A stretch of DNA of 9,850 nucleotides from the NCBI GenBank assembly GCA_002470185.1, contig DKNG01000089.1:2942-12791 (forward strand), written 5' to 3'. The DNA is from Arcobacter sp. UBA7394. Lineage in GTDB: Bacteria > Campylobacterota > Campylobacteria > Campylobacterales > Arcobacteraceae. Numbering within the stretch: position 1 is the first letter of the stretch; each line of letters starts with the position of its first letter. Below are positions 1 through 5,800 of the stretch, in pieces. The notes below the pieces were generated by a model. The model did no database searches. It worked only from the letters and a program-made list of their open reading frames with translations, and had not been told where the DNA came from. The translations under genes and the position numbers were made by a program.

Positions 1-681
1 GCTAAGAAAAAAGGCGCTATTGCTATGTTTGGTGAAAAATATGGAAATAGAGTTAGAGTAGTAGAATTTGGAGATGTATCTGTAGAATTCTGTGGGGGAA
101 CTCACGTAAGAAACTCTCATGACATTGGATCATTTTACATCACTAAAGAATCTGGTGTAAGTGCAGGAGTTAGAAGAATTGAAGCTGTTTGTGGATCTGC
201 TGCTATTTCTTATGCTAAATCATTTATGAATAAATACCAAGAAGTTCAATCTGAAGTTAAAAACCAAGATGCAATTACTGGTATCAAAAAATTAAAAGAC
301 CAAATCAAAGAACTTAAAAAAGAACTTGAAGAAGCTCAAAGCTCAACTGCAGCACCTATTAATGAAATAATGGTTGGTGATGTTAAAGTTGTAGTTGATG
401 TTGTTAAAAATGGTGATATCAAAAAAATCGTTGATGATTTAAAAAATGCTAATGAAAAACTTGCTGTATTATTACTACAACCAAAAGGTGAAAAAGTAAT
501 GATCGTTGCAGGAAGTAAAAACACAAATGTTAAAGCTGGTGATTGGATTAAAAACATTGCTCCAATCGTTGGTGGTGGAGGTGGTGGAAGACCAGACTTC
601 GCACAAGCAGGTGGAAAAGACGTAACTAAAGTAGAAGATGCAAAAGTTGCGGCTATTGCATATGCTAACGAAAACTTATAG
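1..681 (+). CDS. alaS: Alanyl-tRNA synthetase, C-terminal part (5' end outside window)
   Basis: Cytoplasmic enzyme that charges tRNA-Ala with alanine and hydrolyses mischarged tRNA. The frame is open from base 1, so about 226 C-terminal residues are visible of a protein normally near 850-880 residues; the catalytic domain is missing only because of the window edge. Numbering from the first visible codon: the editing-domain zinc motif CGGTH at 31-35, a following [14 protein letters not shown] block typical of AlaS, a charged Lys/Glu coiled coil at about 75-113, and a C-terminal DHHA1 (C-Ala) domain from about 120 with the Gly-rich [17 protein letters not shown] loop at 191-207. It stops with TAG at 679-681, and that stop is embedded in the ribosome binding site of the next gene. 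No frameshift or missing motif is seen. Confidence 0.97.
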   Translation, partial: AKKKGAIAMFGEKYGNRVRVVEFGDVSVEFCGGTHVRNSHDIGSFYITKESGVSAGVRRIEAVCGSAAISYAKSFMNKYQEVQSEVKNQDAITGIKKLKDQIKELKKELEEAQSSTAAPINEIMVGDVKVVVDVVKNGDIKKIVDDLKNANEKLAVLLLQPKGEKVMIVAGSKNTNVKAGDWIKNIAPIVGGGGGGRPDFAQAGGKDVTKVEDAKVAAIAYANENL

Positions 682-689
682 GAAAAAAA

Positions 690-1169
690 GTGACTGAATT
701 ATTTCAAAACTTTTCAGCACCTATAGTTTTTTTACATGTAATTTCTGCTGTATTATGGGTTGGAGGAATGATTGCCATTAGATTTGGTATTCATTACTCT
801 ATGCAAGATATTGCAGAGCCTAGAATCAAAATAGAGAGAACACTTGATAATTTAAGAAGATTTTTTAATATGGTAATTCCAGCAATTGTCTTATTATTAA
901 TCACAGCAATTATTATGATAATTGCTTTAGGATTTAAAGGTACACCTTTATATTCTGTTGTTATTGTAAAAGAGATTATCTGGACAGTAATGACAATTGT
1001 ATTTATAACTATTTATCTAAAAAGAAATAAAGCTCAGAAAGCTTTTGAGGGTGGAGATTTTTTGACTGCAAAAAATCAATTAGCTCCAATTGCTAAATAC
1101 TTTATTCCACTAAATATTGCTTTAGGAATTATTGCAATATTCTTAGGAGTTACATTAAGAGGGTTTTAA
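690..1169 (+). CDS. Small four-helix membrane protein, CopD/HemJ-like
   Basis: A 159-residue inner-membrane protein with four likely helices at about 10-33, 58-82, 87-110 and 137-157. The first helix carries the FLHVISAVLWVGGM signature (His16, Trp23), which resembles the His-x(6)-Trp-x-Gly pattern of CopD/DUF2269/HemJ-type proteins, where the His may bind heme or copper. Membership is suggested by pattern only; the length is close to HemJ (about 140-150), but the usual HemJ helix after the first loop is not clearly matched, so no function is assigned. The start is GTG at 690, chosen because AGGAAAAAAA lies just upstream (overlapping the alaS stop) and the first helix is complete; the next Met (residue 27) would cut that helix. 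The 8-base gap to alaS suggests co-transcription, but nothing ties its role to tRNA charging. Confidence 0.85.
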   Translation: MTELFQNFSAPIVFLHVISAVLWVGGMIAIRFGIHYSMQDIAEPRIKIERTLDNLRRFFNMVIPAIVLLLITAIIMIIALGFKGTPLYSVVIVKEIIWTVMTIVFITIYLKRNKAQKAFEGGDFLTAKNQLAPIAKYFIPLNIALGIIAIFLGVTLRGF

Positions 1170-1179
1170 TCCTCTTAAT
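1154..1179. terminator. Hairpin between convergent genes, possible bidirectional terminator
   Basis: A perfect 9-bp inverted repeat ATTAAGAGG (1154-1162) / CCTCTTAAT (1171-1179) with an 8-base loop. The + strand gene's TAA (1167-1169) lies in the loop and the - strand MFS gene's TAA (1175-1177) in the 3' arm. There is only a broken T run after it (TTAGCTTTTA), so termination strength is uncertain, but the position between two convergent stops fits. Confidence 0.6.
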
Positions 1180-2326
1180 TAGCTTTTATCTCAAACAATC
1201 CCCTACTTCTATAAGTAATACCTAAAACTACAAATAAAACTGCAATAAAAGAATAAATCATAATATCCCAACCATAATGTTCATATAAAATAGATGGGAA
1301 AAATGAACCAGCAGCACCACCTAAATAATAAAAAGTTAGATACATTCCAGAAGTCAAAGATTTCCTTTCTGCTTTCATAGAATTAGCTAAACCAGTACTT
1401 ACGGTATGAACTGTAAACATTCCAATACAGAAGATAAATAAAACTATAAATAGAATTAAAACATCTTTATTTACTAAAAAGAAATTAACTATTAAAAACA
1501 GTGTAATTCCAAAAAGAATTGTATTTAATTCATTTTTGAAAAACTTAACAATTTTCTTAGAAGATAAAGATACAAGGATTCCCATTCCATATCCTAAATA
1601 AAGTAAACTAATTTGAAACTCATTTATAGAACTTGAAATATCTTTTACTCTAAAAGGTAAGACATTTAAAACTCCAGCGAATACAAAAAACATACAAAAC
1701 ATTAATAAATAAACCATTGCAAATCTTTTATCTTTTAGAATATTTGTAATATCTTTTATTTTTGGTTTATTTAATTGGGCTTCCCCTTCATAAGATAATT
1801 TCTTAATTAAAAACAGTGAAATAAAAATTGCAAAAGATAAAGAGTAAAATACATATTCATAAGAGAAAGTTGTAGCAATTGCACCTGAGAATACTCTACC
1901 TAATAAACCACCAAATACAGTAGCAGCTACATAAATTGCCATATTGTATTTGATATTTTCTTTATCTATATTTGCCAAGATACTCATTAGTGCTGTCAAT
2001 ATTGCAGGAACTACTAAGGCTTCACATACTCTAAAAAATAAAAACATCTCATAAGTACTAGACATTCCTAAAAATATATTTGTAATTAATAAAATAATAG
2101 AAGTAATATACAACATCTTTTTCGCACAAACTTTTTCTAAAATATATCCATATACTATTGGAGATACTGCTAGAAAAAGCATAATTACGGCTGTAAATTG
2201 TGAAGCTTTGATAATTGAGATATCAAACTGTTTAGCTAATAATGGTTGTAAGGGTTGAGTTGCATACATCACTGATAAAACAATGATAATACAATATATT
2301 ACAATGAAAAGGTCTTTTTTCTTCAT
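1175..2326 (-). CDS. MFS transporter, YnfM-like
   Basis: A 383-residue major facilitator superfamily permease with about 12 hydrophobic helices. The N-terminal segment MYATQPLQPLLAKQFDIS (about 20-37) after a first helix is the pattern seen in YnfM-like drug/metabolite exporters. The loop between helices 2 and 3 (YGYILEKVCAKKMLY, about 59-73) sits where the MFS motif A normally is, in a degenerate form. Substrate is unknown; efflux is the usual family role. The ATG at 2324-2326 overlaps the stop of the upstream lipoprotein gene (ATGA, 4 bases), which implies one transcript and translational coupling. It ends in the hairpin shared with the convergent membrane-protein gene. Codon use is like the neighbours and there is no sign of truncation. 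Family assignment is secure; the subfamily is less so. Confidence 0.9.
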   Translation of the reverse strand: MKKKDLFIVIYCIIIVLSVMYATQPLQPLLAKQFDISIIKASQFTAVIMLFLAVSPIVYGYILEKVCAKKMLYITSIILLITNIFLGMSSTYEMFLFFRVCEALVVPAILTALMSILANIDKENIKYNMAIYVAATVFGGLLGRVFSGAIATTFSYEYVFYSLSFAIFISLFLIKKLSYEGEAQLNKPKIKDITNILKDKRFAMVYLLMFCMFFVFAGVLNVLPFRVKDISSSINEFQISLLYLGYGMGILVSLSSKKIVKFFKNELNTILFGITLFLIVNFFLVNKDVLILFIVLFIFCIGMFTVHTVSTGLANSMKAERKSLTSGMYLTFYYLGGAAGSFFPSILYEHYGWDIMIYSFIAVLFVVLGITYRSRGLFEIKAN

Positions 2327-2892
2327 TTTTTATATTCTACTAATTCCCTCACAAAATAAGAGTTTATAAAATTTTCTTTAACTAAACTATAATTATAATC
2401 CCTGTTAAATCTTCCTTTATCCTGATACTTACTAACATAAGAGTTATCATACTTTTTAATTATCTCAGAAGACATAAGCCCTGAATAATCTAAAATAAAT
2501 TCATCTTCAGAAACTCCATATTTATATATTAAATTAACGTAATATTTATTATCTACTAAATATGTAGTAATCTCATAATTGGCAAAATTAAAATCTTCTA
2601 CTGCTTTCATATCTTTTATTTTCAGTTTATCTTGGAACTGATACATAAAGTATCCTCTTTGATATCCATTCCAATGGCAGTTGTTATTTAAAGAGATATA
2701 CTCTATAAATAATCTCCCATATTTTTTATCATTAAGTGTTGCTATATATGAATCATTTGTACAAGGATCAAAGGTTGCTTTTGTTTGAATCTGTTTAAAT
2801 TTAGCATTTTCGTTAACTGTTATATTTCTAACATTTTGTTGTGCGCAAGAAGTAAAAAAAATAGCTATAAAAACTAAAAAAATTATTCTCAT
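2323..2892 (-). CDS. Lipoprotein of unknown function, coupled to MFS gene
   Basis: A 189-residue protein starting with a short charged N-terminus, a hydrophobic stretch and a lipobox FTSC, so Cys16 is the likely lipidated residue and the mature protein sits in the periplasm or at the outer membrane. I do not recognise a domain. The mature part is rich in Tyr, Asn and Lys and predicts as a mixed alpha/beta fold; two further cysteines (Cys44 and Cys72) could form a disulphide. The start ATG (2890-2892) has a good ribosome binding site AAGGAA at 2898-2903, 5 bases away. The TGA stop overlaps the ATG of the MFS transporter by 4 bases, so the two are likely made together. A role as a periplasmic partner of that transporter is possible but only inferred from the overlap. 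Confidence 0.85.
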   Translation of the reverse strand: MRIIFLVFIAIFFTSCAQQNVRNITVNENAKFKQIQTKATFDPCTNDSYIATLNDKKYGRLFIEYISLNNNCHWNGYQRGYFMYQFQDKLKIKDMKAVEDFNFANYEITTYLVDNKYYVNLIYKYGVSEDEFILDYSGLMSSEIIKKYDNSYVSKYQDKGRFNRDYNYSLVKENFINSYFVRELVEYKK

Positions 2893-2923
2893 AATTGTTC
2901 CTTATTATTTATCTATTATAATA

Positions 2924-2929
2924 ATTATA
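2924..2929 (-). promoter_or_regulatory. Extended -10 promoter for lipoprotein-MFS unit
   Basis: Read on the - strand this is TGCTATAAT, an extended -10 (TG-N-TATAAT) about 32 bases before the ATG at 2892. A second TATAAT lies at 2915-2920. No good -35 is present at 17 bases, which the extended -10 can compensate for and which is common in Campylobacterota. Confidence 0.6.
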
Positions 2930-2948
2930 GCATTTTCTAAATTTTTTA

Positions 2949-2975
2949 TTGACATGAATTATTTTTTCCTATAAT
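2949..2975 (+). promoter_or_regulatory. Promoter for first NlpC/P60 lipoprotein gene
   Basis: A consensus TTGACA at 2949-2954 and consensus TATAAT at 2970-2975 with a shortish 15-base spacer; a second TATAAT is at 2986-2991. Both precede the TTG start at 3007. The region is shared with the divergent promoter at 2924-2929, so the two transcription units could be co-regulated. Confidence 0.6.
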
Positions 2976-3006
2976 ATTATTATTATATAATCCCTTAGGT
3001 TTTACT

Positions 3007-3498
3007 TTGAAAACAAAACATTTATTAATTTCATTTTTTATTATTGTCATATTTAATGCTTGTTCTAACACAAGTAATAACTTGCCTATTCAAAGTGCTT
3101 CATTATTAAATACTATGATGCAATTAAATGAAAAAAATAACAAGCTTTTTAAGTTCTATTCTCAATGGAAAGGCGTACGATATAAATATGGTGGAAATTC
3201 AAAAAATGGAATAGATTGCTCTGCTTTTATTCAAAAAGCATATAACGCTAGTTATAACATTAAAATTCCGCGCACTACAAAATACCAATCAAGAATAGGT
3301 AGAGAAATAAGAAAAGATCAGTTAAAAACTGGAGATTTAGTATTTTTCAAAACTGGATATAACACCCGTCATGTGGGAATCTATACAAAAAATGGCCAAT
3401 TTATGCATGCATCTACAAAAAAAGGTGTGATTATTTCTAAACTAGAAAATGTCTACTACAAAAAACATTATTGGAAATCAATACGAGTCTTTTATTAG
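3007..3498 (+). CDS. NlpC/P60 lipoprotein, predicted cell-wall endopeptidase (copy 1)
   Basis: A 163-residue lipoprotein of the Spr/MepS-NlpC type, expected to cut peptide cross-links or stem peptides of peptidoglycan from the periplasmic face of the envelope. Residues 1-19 form a signal with lipobox FNAC (Cys19 lipidated). The NlpC/P60 domain spans about 48-163 and shows the papain-like catalytic set: Cys71 in GIDCSAF, His122 in RHVGIY, and His134 in FMHAS as third polar residue. The GDLVFFKTG strand before the first His is also typical. The start is TTG at 3007: it has AGG at 2997-2999 seven bases upstream and gives a full lipoprotein signal, whereas the next ATG (residue 37) would lose it. 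It is followed 62 bases later by a close paralogue. The exact bond cut is unknown. Confidence 0.9.
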   Translation: MKTKHLLISFFIIVIFNACSNTSNNLPIQSASLLNTMMQLNEKNNKLFKFYSQWKGVRYKYGGNSKNGIDCSAFIQKAYNASYNIKIPRTTKYQSRIGREIRKDQLKTGDLVFFKTGYNTRHVGIYTKNGQFMHASTKKGVIISKLENVYYKKHYWKSIRVFY

Positions 3499-3518
3499 GA
3501 TTTTTCTTGAAATTTAGC

Positions 3519-3524
3519 TATAAT
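3519..3524 (+). promoter_or_regulatory. Candidate -10 element for second NlpC/P60 gene
   Basis: TATAAT at 3519-3524, 36 bases before the ATG at 3561, in a T/A-rich setting with no clear -35 at 17 bases (a TTGAAA lies only 6 bases upstream). It suggests the second gene can be transcribed separately from the first. The ribosome binding site AAGGA is at 3548-3552, 8 bases from the start. Confidence 0.45.
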
Positions 3525-3560
3525 ATAAGCTAACTTTAATTTTAAAGAAGGATAGTTTTA

Positions 3561-4172
3561 ATGATTAAACCTCTAATGGTACTTACTCCATTATTATTTA
3601 TTTTTGTTGGCTGTCAACCTAAACAAGACGTTTATGTTGAGAATACTGTTAATATAGAGAAAAAAAATGACTCTATTTCAACGATAAAAAACACACACAA
3701 AGAAACACTAACACAAGATAAAAAATTATTAAACAAAGAATCTTCTATCCAAAAAGAATATAAGAAGCTTATTATAGAAGCAAACATAAAACAAGATCCA
3801 ACTCTAAGTCGGAACGAGGCATTTATGGAATTCTACAATGAGTGGAAAAACGTTAAGTATAGATTTGGAGGAAACTCTAAAAGAGGTATTGATTGTTCTG
3901 CATTTACGCAAAGAGCCTTTAAAGAAAAGTTTGATGTTAAAATTCCAAGAACAACTTGGACTCAAGTAAAATCTGGTAAAGCTGTAAAAAAATCTGAACT
4001 AATTCTTGGTGACTTAGTTTTTTTCAAAACAGGTAAACGAGATAGACATGTTGGAATATACATGGGTGATGGTACATTTATGCATGCTTCAATTAAGGGT
4101 GTTAAGTTTACAAAACTAAACAAACCTTTCTACAAAAAAACTTACTGGACTTCAAGAAGAATTATTAACTAA
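3561..4172 (+). CDS. NlpC/P60 lipoprotein, predicted cell-wall endopeptidase (copy 2)
   Basis: A 203-residue paralogue of the preceding gene. The signal is hydrophobic with lipobox FVGC (Cys18). A Lys/Asn/Thr-rich, probably disordered or helical linker of about 70 residues (19-88), absent from copy 1, likely spaces the enzyme away from the membrane. The NlpC/P60 domain (about 89-203) has Cys112 in GIDCSAF, His163 in RHVGIY and His175 in FMHAS. Counting by eye, about 63 of 115 aligned domain residues are identical to copy 1, with near-perfect identity around all catalytic residues. The start has a good AAGGA site. Because only the linker and substrate-facing loops differ, the two probably act on the same polymer at different depth or time; this is inference. 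The stop codon lies inside a hairpin. Confidence 0.92.
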   Translation: MIKPLMVLTPLLFIFVGCQPKQDVYVENTVNIEKKNDSISTIKNTHKETLTQDKKLLNKESSIQKEYKKLIIEANIKQDPTLSRNEAFMEFYNEWKNVKYRFGGNSKRGIDCSAFTQRAFKEKFDVKIPRTTWTQVKSGKAVKKSELILGDLVFFKTGKRDRHVGIYMGDGTFMHASIKGVKFTKLNKPFYKKTYWTSRRIIN

Positions 4173-4181
4173 TTCTTCTTG
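4153..4181 (+). terminator. Hairpin at end of second NlpC/P60 gene
   Basis: An 11-bp perfect inverted repeat CAAGAAGAATT (4153-4163) / AATTCTTCTTG (4171-4181) with a 7-base loop that contains the start of the TAA stop (4170-4172). No direct T run follows; the T-rich stretch begins at about 4198. A plausible but not classic terminator. Confidence 0.5.
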
Positions 4182-4246
4182 CTTGTCGCAAATCACATTT
4201 TATTTTTATTTTGTTTTATTTTCTGAATTAATTTTTGGAAGTTTGG

Positions 4247-4379
4247 ATTACAATTAGCCCGTATTTTGTTGGAGAAATGCGAATTATTTTCCCTTTTCAA
4301 TAGTGTATTAAATCTATAAGGGATGGGGTTCTTATTTTAAAAAATGTTAAATTATTATAATCGCTTGGGCTATTGTAAT
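4247..4379. repeat. Nested inverted repeats, possible structured RNA or MITE remnant
   Basis: Three stems are nested in the right order to form one rod. Outer stem: ATTACAATTAGCCC (4247-4260) with GGGCTATTGTAAT (4367-4379), 13 pairs and one bulged T. Middle stem: GCGA-A-TTAT (4279-4287) with ATAATCGC (4357-4364), 8 pairs and one bulged A. Inner hairpin: CCCTT (4291-4295) with AAGGG (4318-4322), then a 4-base bulge TTCA, then ATAG (4300-4303) with CTAT (4314-4317), loop of 10. The 3' side between inner and middle stems has 34 unpaired bases. No target-site duplication is visible at the ends. Strand cannot be told, since inverted repeats fold on both. Confidence 0.5.
4356..4361 (+). promoter_or_regulatory. 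Candidate -10 upstream of the 16-codon frame
   Basis: TATAAT preceded by A/T-rich sequence (AATGTTAAATTAT) in the style of Campylobacterota promoters, without a clear -35. Transcription would begin near 4368 and run through the two TATTGTAAT repeats into the small frame at 4444. The same bases form part of the middle stem of the nested inverted repeat. Confidence 0.35.
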
Positions 4380-4443
4380 TAGTATTTATTGTAATGAGGC
4401 AAATGCACTTAAATTTATAATTTAGGAAGCAGAAAGGATACAA

Positions 4444-4494
4444 ATGAGAATGCATCTACCTCTTTCACATCATAATTGTAATAAAACTATATGA
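4444..4494 (+). CDS. Candidate 16-residue peptide frame, leader-like
   Basis: ATG at 4444 to TGA at 4492-4494 encodes MRMHLPLSHHNCNKTI. It has a strong ribosome binding site AAGGA (4434-4438) 5 bases from the ATG, and a TATAAT about 85 bases upstream. Its last codons lie in the 5' arm of the 12-bp hairpin at 4475-4517, a layout typical of attenuator leaders. The peptide has three His and one Cys in 16 residues, unlike the Lys/Asn-rich proteins nearby. No same-strand gene follows anywhere in the window, so if it is a leader, its operon is missing. It could equally be a chance frame; such short frames are common in A/T-rich DNA. Confidence 0.3.
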   Translation: MRMHLPLSHHNCNKTI

Positions 4495-4517
4495 TAATTG
4501 TATGATTTTATTACAAT
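4475..4517. terminator. Perfect 12-bp hairpin at convergent gene ends
   Basis: ATTGTAATAAAA (4475-4486) pairs exactly with TTTTATTACAAT (4506-4517), loop of 19 bases. The right arm contains the stop of the - strand permease gene (4511-4513) and the left arm the end of the small + strand frame. The stem is almost all A/T and its T run is inside the stem, so it may be a weak bidirectional terminator or an mRNA 3'-end stabiliser. Confidence 0.5.
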
Positions 4518-5800
4518 ATTACATAGGTATTTAAAATAAATAGACATAAAACACATACAATGTACATTTTTAGTGCATAAGAAATATTTAGCTTAAATAT
4601 GTCTAATGCTAAGAAATTATATCTTGAAACTATTGTCATATTCAAGCCACTAAAAGGTGAGGTAGAAACAGTTGTAGACCAAGCCATTAAAAAGGTTATT
4701 GCTAATAATGTATGATTTACACTGCTCATAAAATCCCCTATAATTGCAATAGTAATAATTGGATGAATTCCTATCATAGATAGAACAATAAATATCGCTA
4801 ATAAAATTGAAGCAATAATCCAATCAAAAGTTTCAAAAGGTAAAGACACATCATATCCTACAAGAATAGTACTTATTGAAATACCAAACATTCCTGCTAC
4901 TAAAAATAGTGACATCTCTAATCTCATTTTTGGTAACTCATCAATAAGATGCATTTTTAATTGATTATATGACTTTGTTAAACCTTTTTTTATTGGTAAA
5001 ACAAAGAGAGTTAAAAGAAGTGAAAATAAGGCTATTAATACAATTACTTTTACTTGTGGGAAATAGTGATTTGTAAGTAATACTAAGAATGCTAGAGAAA
5101 AAGGTAATACTAATGTTTCAAAAGCTACTGGATAACCTTTAAAGTCATCTAATTTAAACTTCTTATCATTACTTAACTCTAAGTATGTAATTACAAAAGC
5201 TATAAAAGCTAAAAACAAACCATTAACTAAAATAATAGAAGGGGATAAGTTTGGGGCATAAGTAATAGCCGCTGCAAAAGCTACAAAAAAAGGAGACCAA
5301 TAAGCATCACTAGAAAAGGCTCTAGTTAATACAATCACTTGGCTATTAGATAAGGGAGCTTTTTTATAAAGCTTATCTGCCACAAGTATTAAAGATGATA
5401 GATTTATTACTGAACCAAAAAGATGTATTCCTAAATAGGTTTTAAAAAAAGATTGTTTACCTTTAGGTAGACTCATTGATTTGTCTTTTTTAGGACTAGC
5501 AATAAGTCTTAAAAATCCAACTCCAATAAGTAAAGATAAAAGATATTGATTTACAGTAAAAACCTTAATGAAGTTTATATCAAAACCTTTATAATAAGAA
5601 AAAGCAAAAGCTAAAATACTTAAAATAAATAAAGTATTCAAAATCTTTTTGTTGCTTAATAATACATACAAAATAACTAGTGCAAACCATGCAATAATTC
5701 CAGAGATTAGAATTAACTCTTTATTAAAAAAGTAGGCATATATTGAAGTAATAAATGATAGAAATATTAATATTCCAGAAAATTTCGTTAACAAGTTCAT
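4511..5800 (-). CDS. Polytopic inner-membrane permease of unassigned family
   Basis: A 429-residue, strongly hydrophobic protein with about 11-12 predicted helices, a Lys-rich cytoplasmic loop at about 101-120 and a basic loop at about 271-293. Notable conserved-looking, weakly hydrophobic segments are SSDAYWSPFF (163-172) in the N half and GIHPI (344-348) plus STTVSTSPFSGLN (375-387) in the C half. Two such Ser/Thr/Pro-rich re-entrant-like segments, one per half, recall ion-transporter (IT) superfamily carriers, but I cannot name the family or substrate. It is coupled to the upstream EamA exporter: the sequence TAATG joins stop and start with one shared base, and the ribosome binding site AAGG (5808-5811) lies in the end of the EamA gene. 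The two probably serve the same physiological need. Confidence 0.8.
   Translation of the reverse strand: MNLLTKFSGILIFLSFITSIYAYFFNKELILISGIIAWFALVILYVLLSNKKILNTLFILSILAFAFSYYKGFDINFIKVFTVNQYLLSLLIGVGFLRLIASPKKDKSMSLPKGKQSFFKTYLGIHLFGSVINLSSLILVADKLYKKAPLSNSQVIVLTRAFSSDAYWSPFFVAFAAAITYAPNLSPSIILVNGLFLAFIAFVITYLELSNDKKFKLDDFKGYPVAFETLVLPFSLAFLVLLTNHYFPQVKVIVLIALFSLLLTLFVLPIKKGLTKSYNQLKMHLIDELPKMRLEMSLFLVAGMFGISISTILVGYDVSLPFETFDWIIASILLAIFIVLSMIGIHPIITIAIIGDFMSSVNHTLLAITFLMAWSTTVSTSPFSGLNMTIVSRYNFLALDIFKLNISYALKMYIVCVLCLFILNTYVIL

Larger units (their letters stand above)
4173..4510. other. Gene-poor structured stretch between convergent genes
   Basis: About 338 bases with no conventional gene. 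In order it holds: the 3' arm of a hairpin, a T-rich run (4198-4222), three nested inverted-repeat stems (4247-4379), a TATAAT (4356-4361), two direct copies of TATTGTAAT 16 bases apart (4371 and 4387), a 16-codon reading frame with ribosome binding site (4444-4494), and most of a 12-bp hairpin (4475-4517). Five copies of the 8-mer ATTGTAAT or its complement occur between 4247 and 4517. I recognise no known RNA family. Confidence 0.7.

Noticed and set aside
336..557. 73-codon open frame on the - strand
   Set aside because: It lies wholly antisense to the conserved DHHA1 region of alaS, has no ribosome site of note, and its translation looks like a shadow of the alaS codons.
4277..4303. Eight-residue frame MRIIFPFQ after a GGAG
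   Set aside because: The GGAG is only 2 bases from the ATG, too close for good initiation, the frame is very short, and it lies inside the nested inverted repeat; chance is the simplest view.
4320..4335. 5S rRNA-like string (complement reads GAACCCCATCCC)
   Set aside because: Only this short word resembles 5S rRNA; the flanking helices and the rest of the molecule are absent.
4247..4379. 6S RNA or SRP RNA as identity of the nested structure
   Set aside because: A rod with a bulge recalls 6S RNA, but the unpaired region is nearly all on one side and I see none of the conserved sequence of 6S or of the SRP RNA apical loop.
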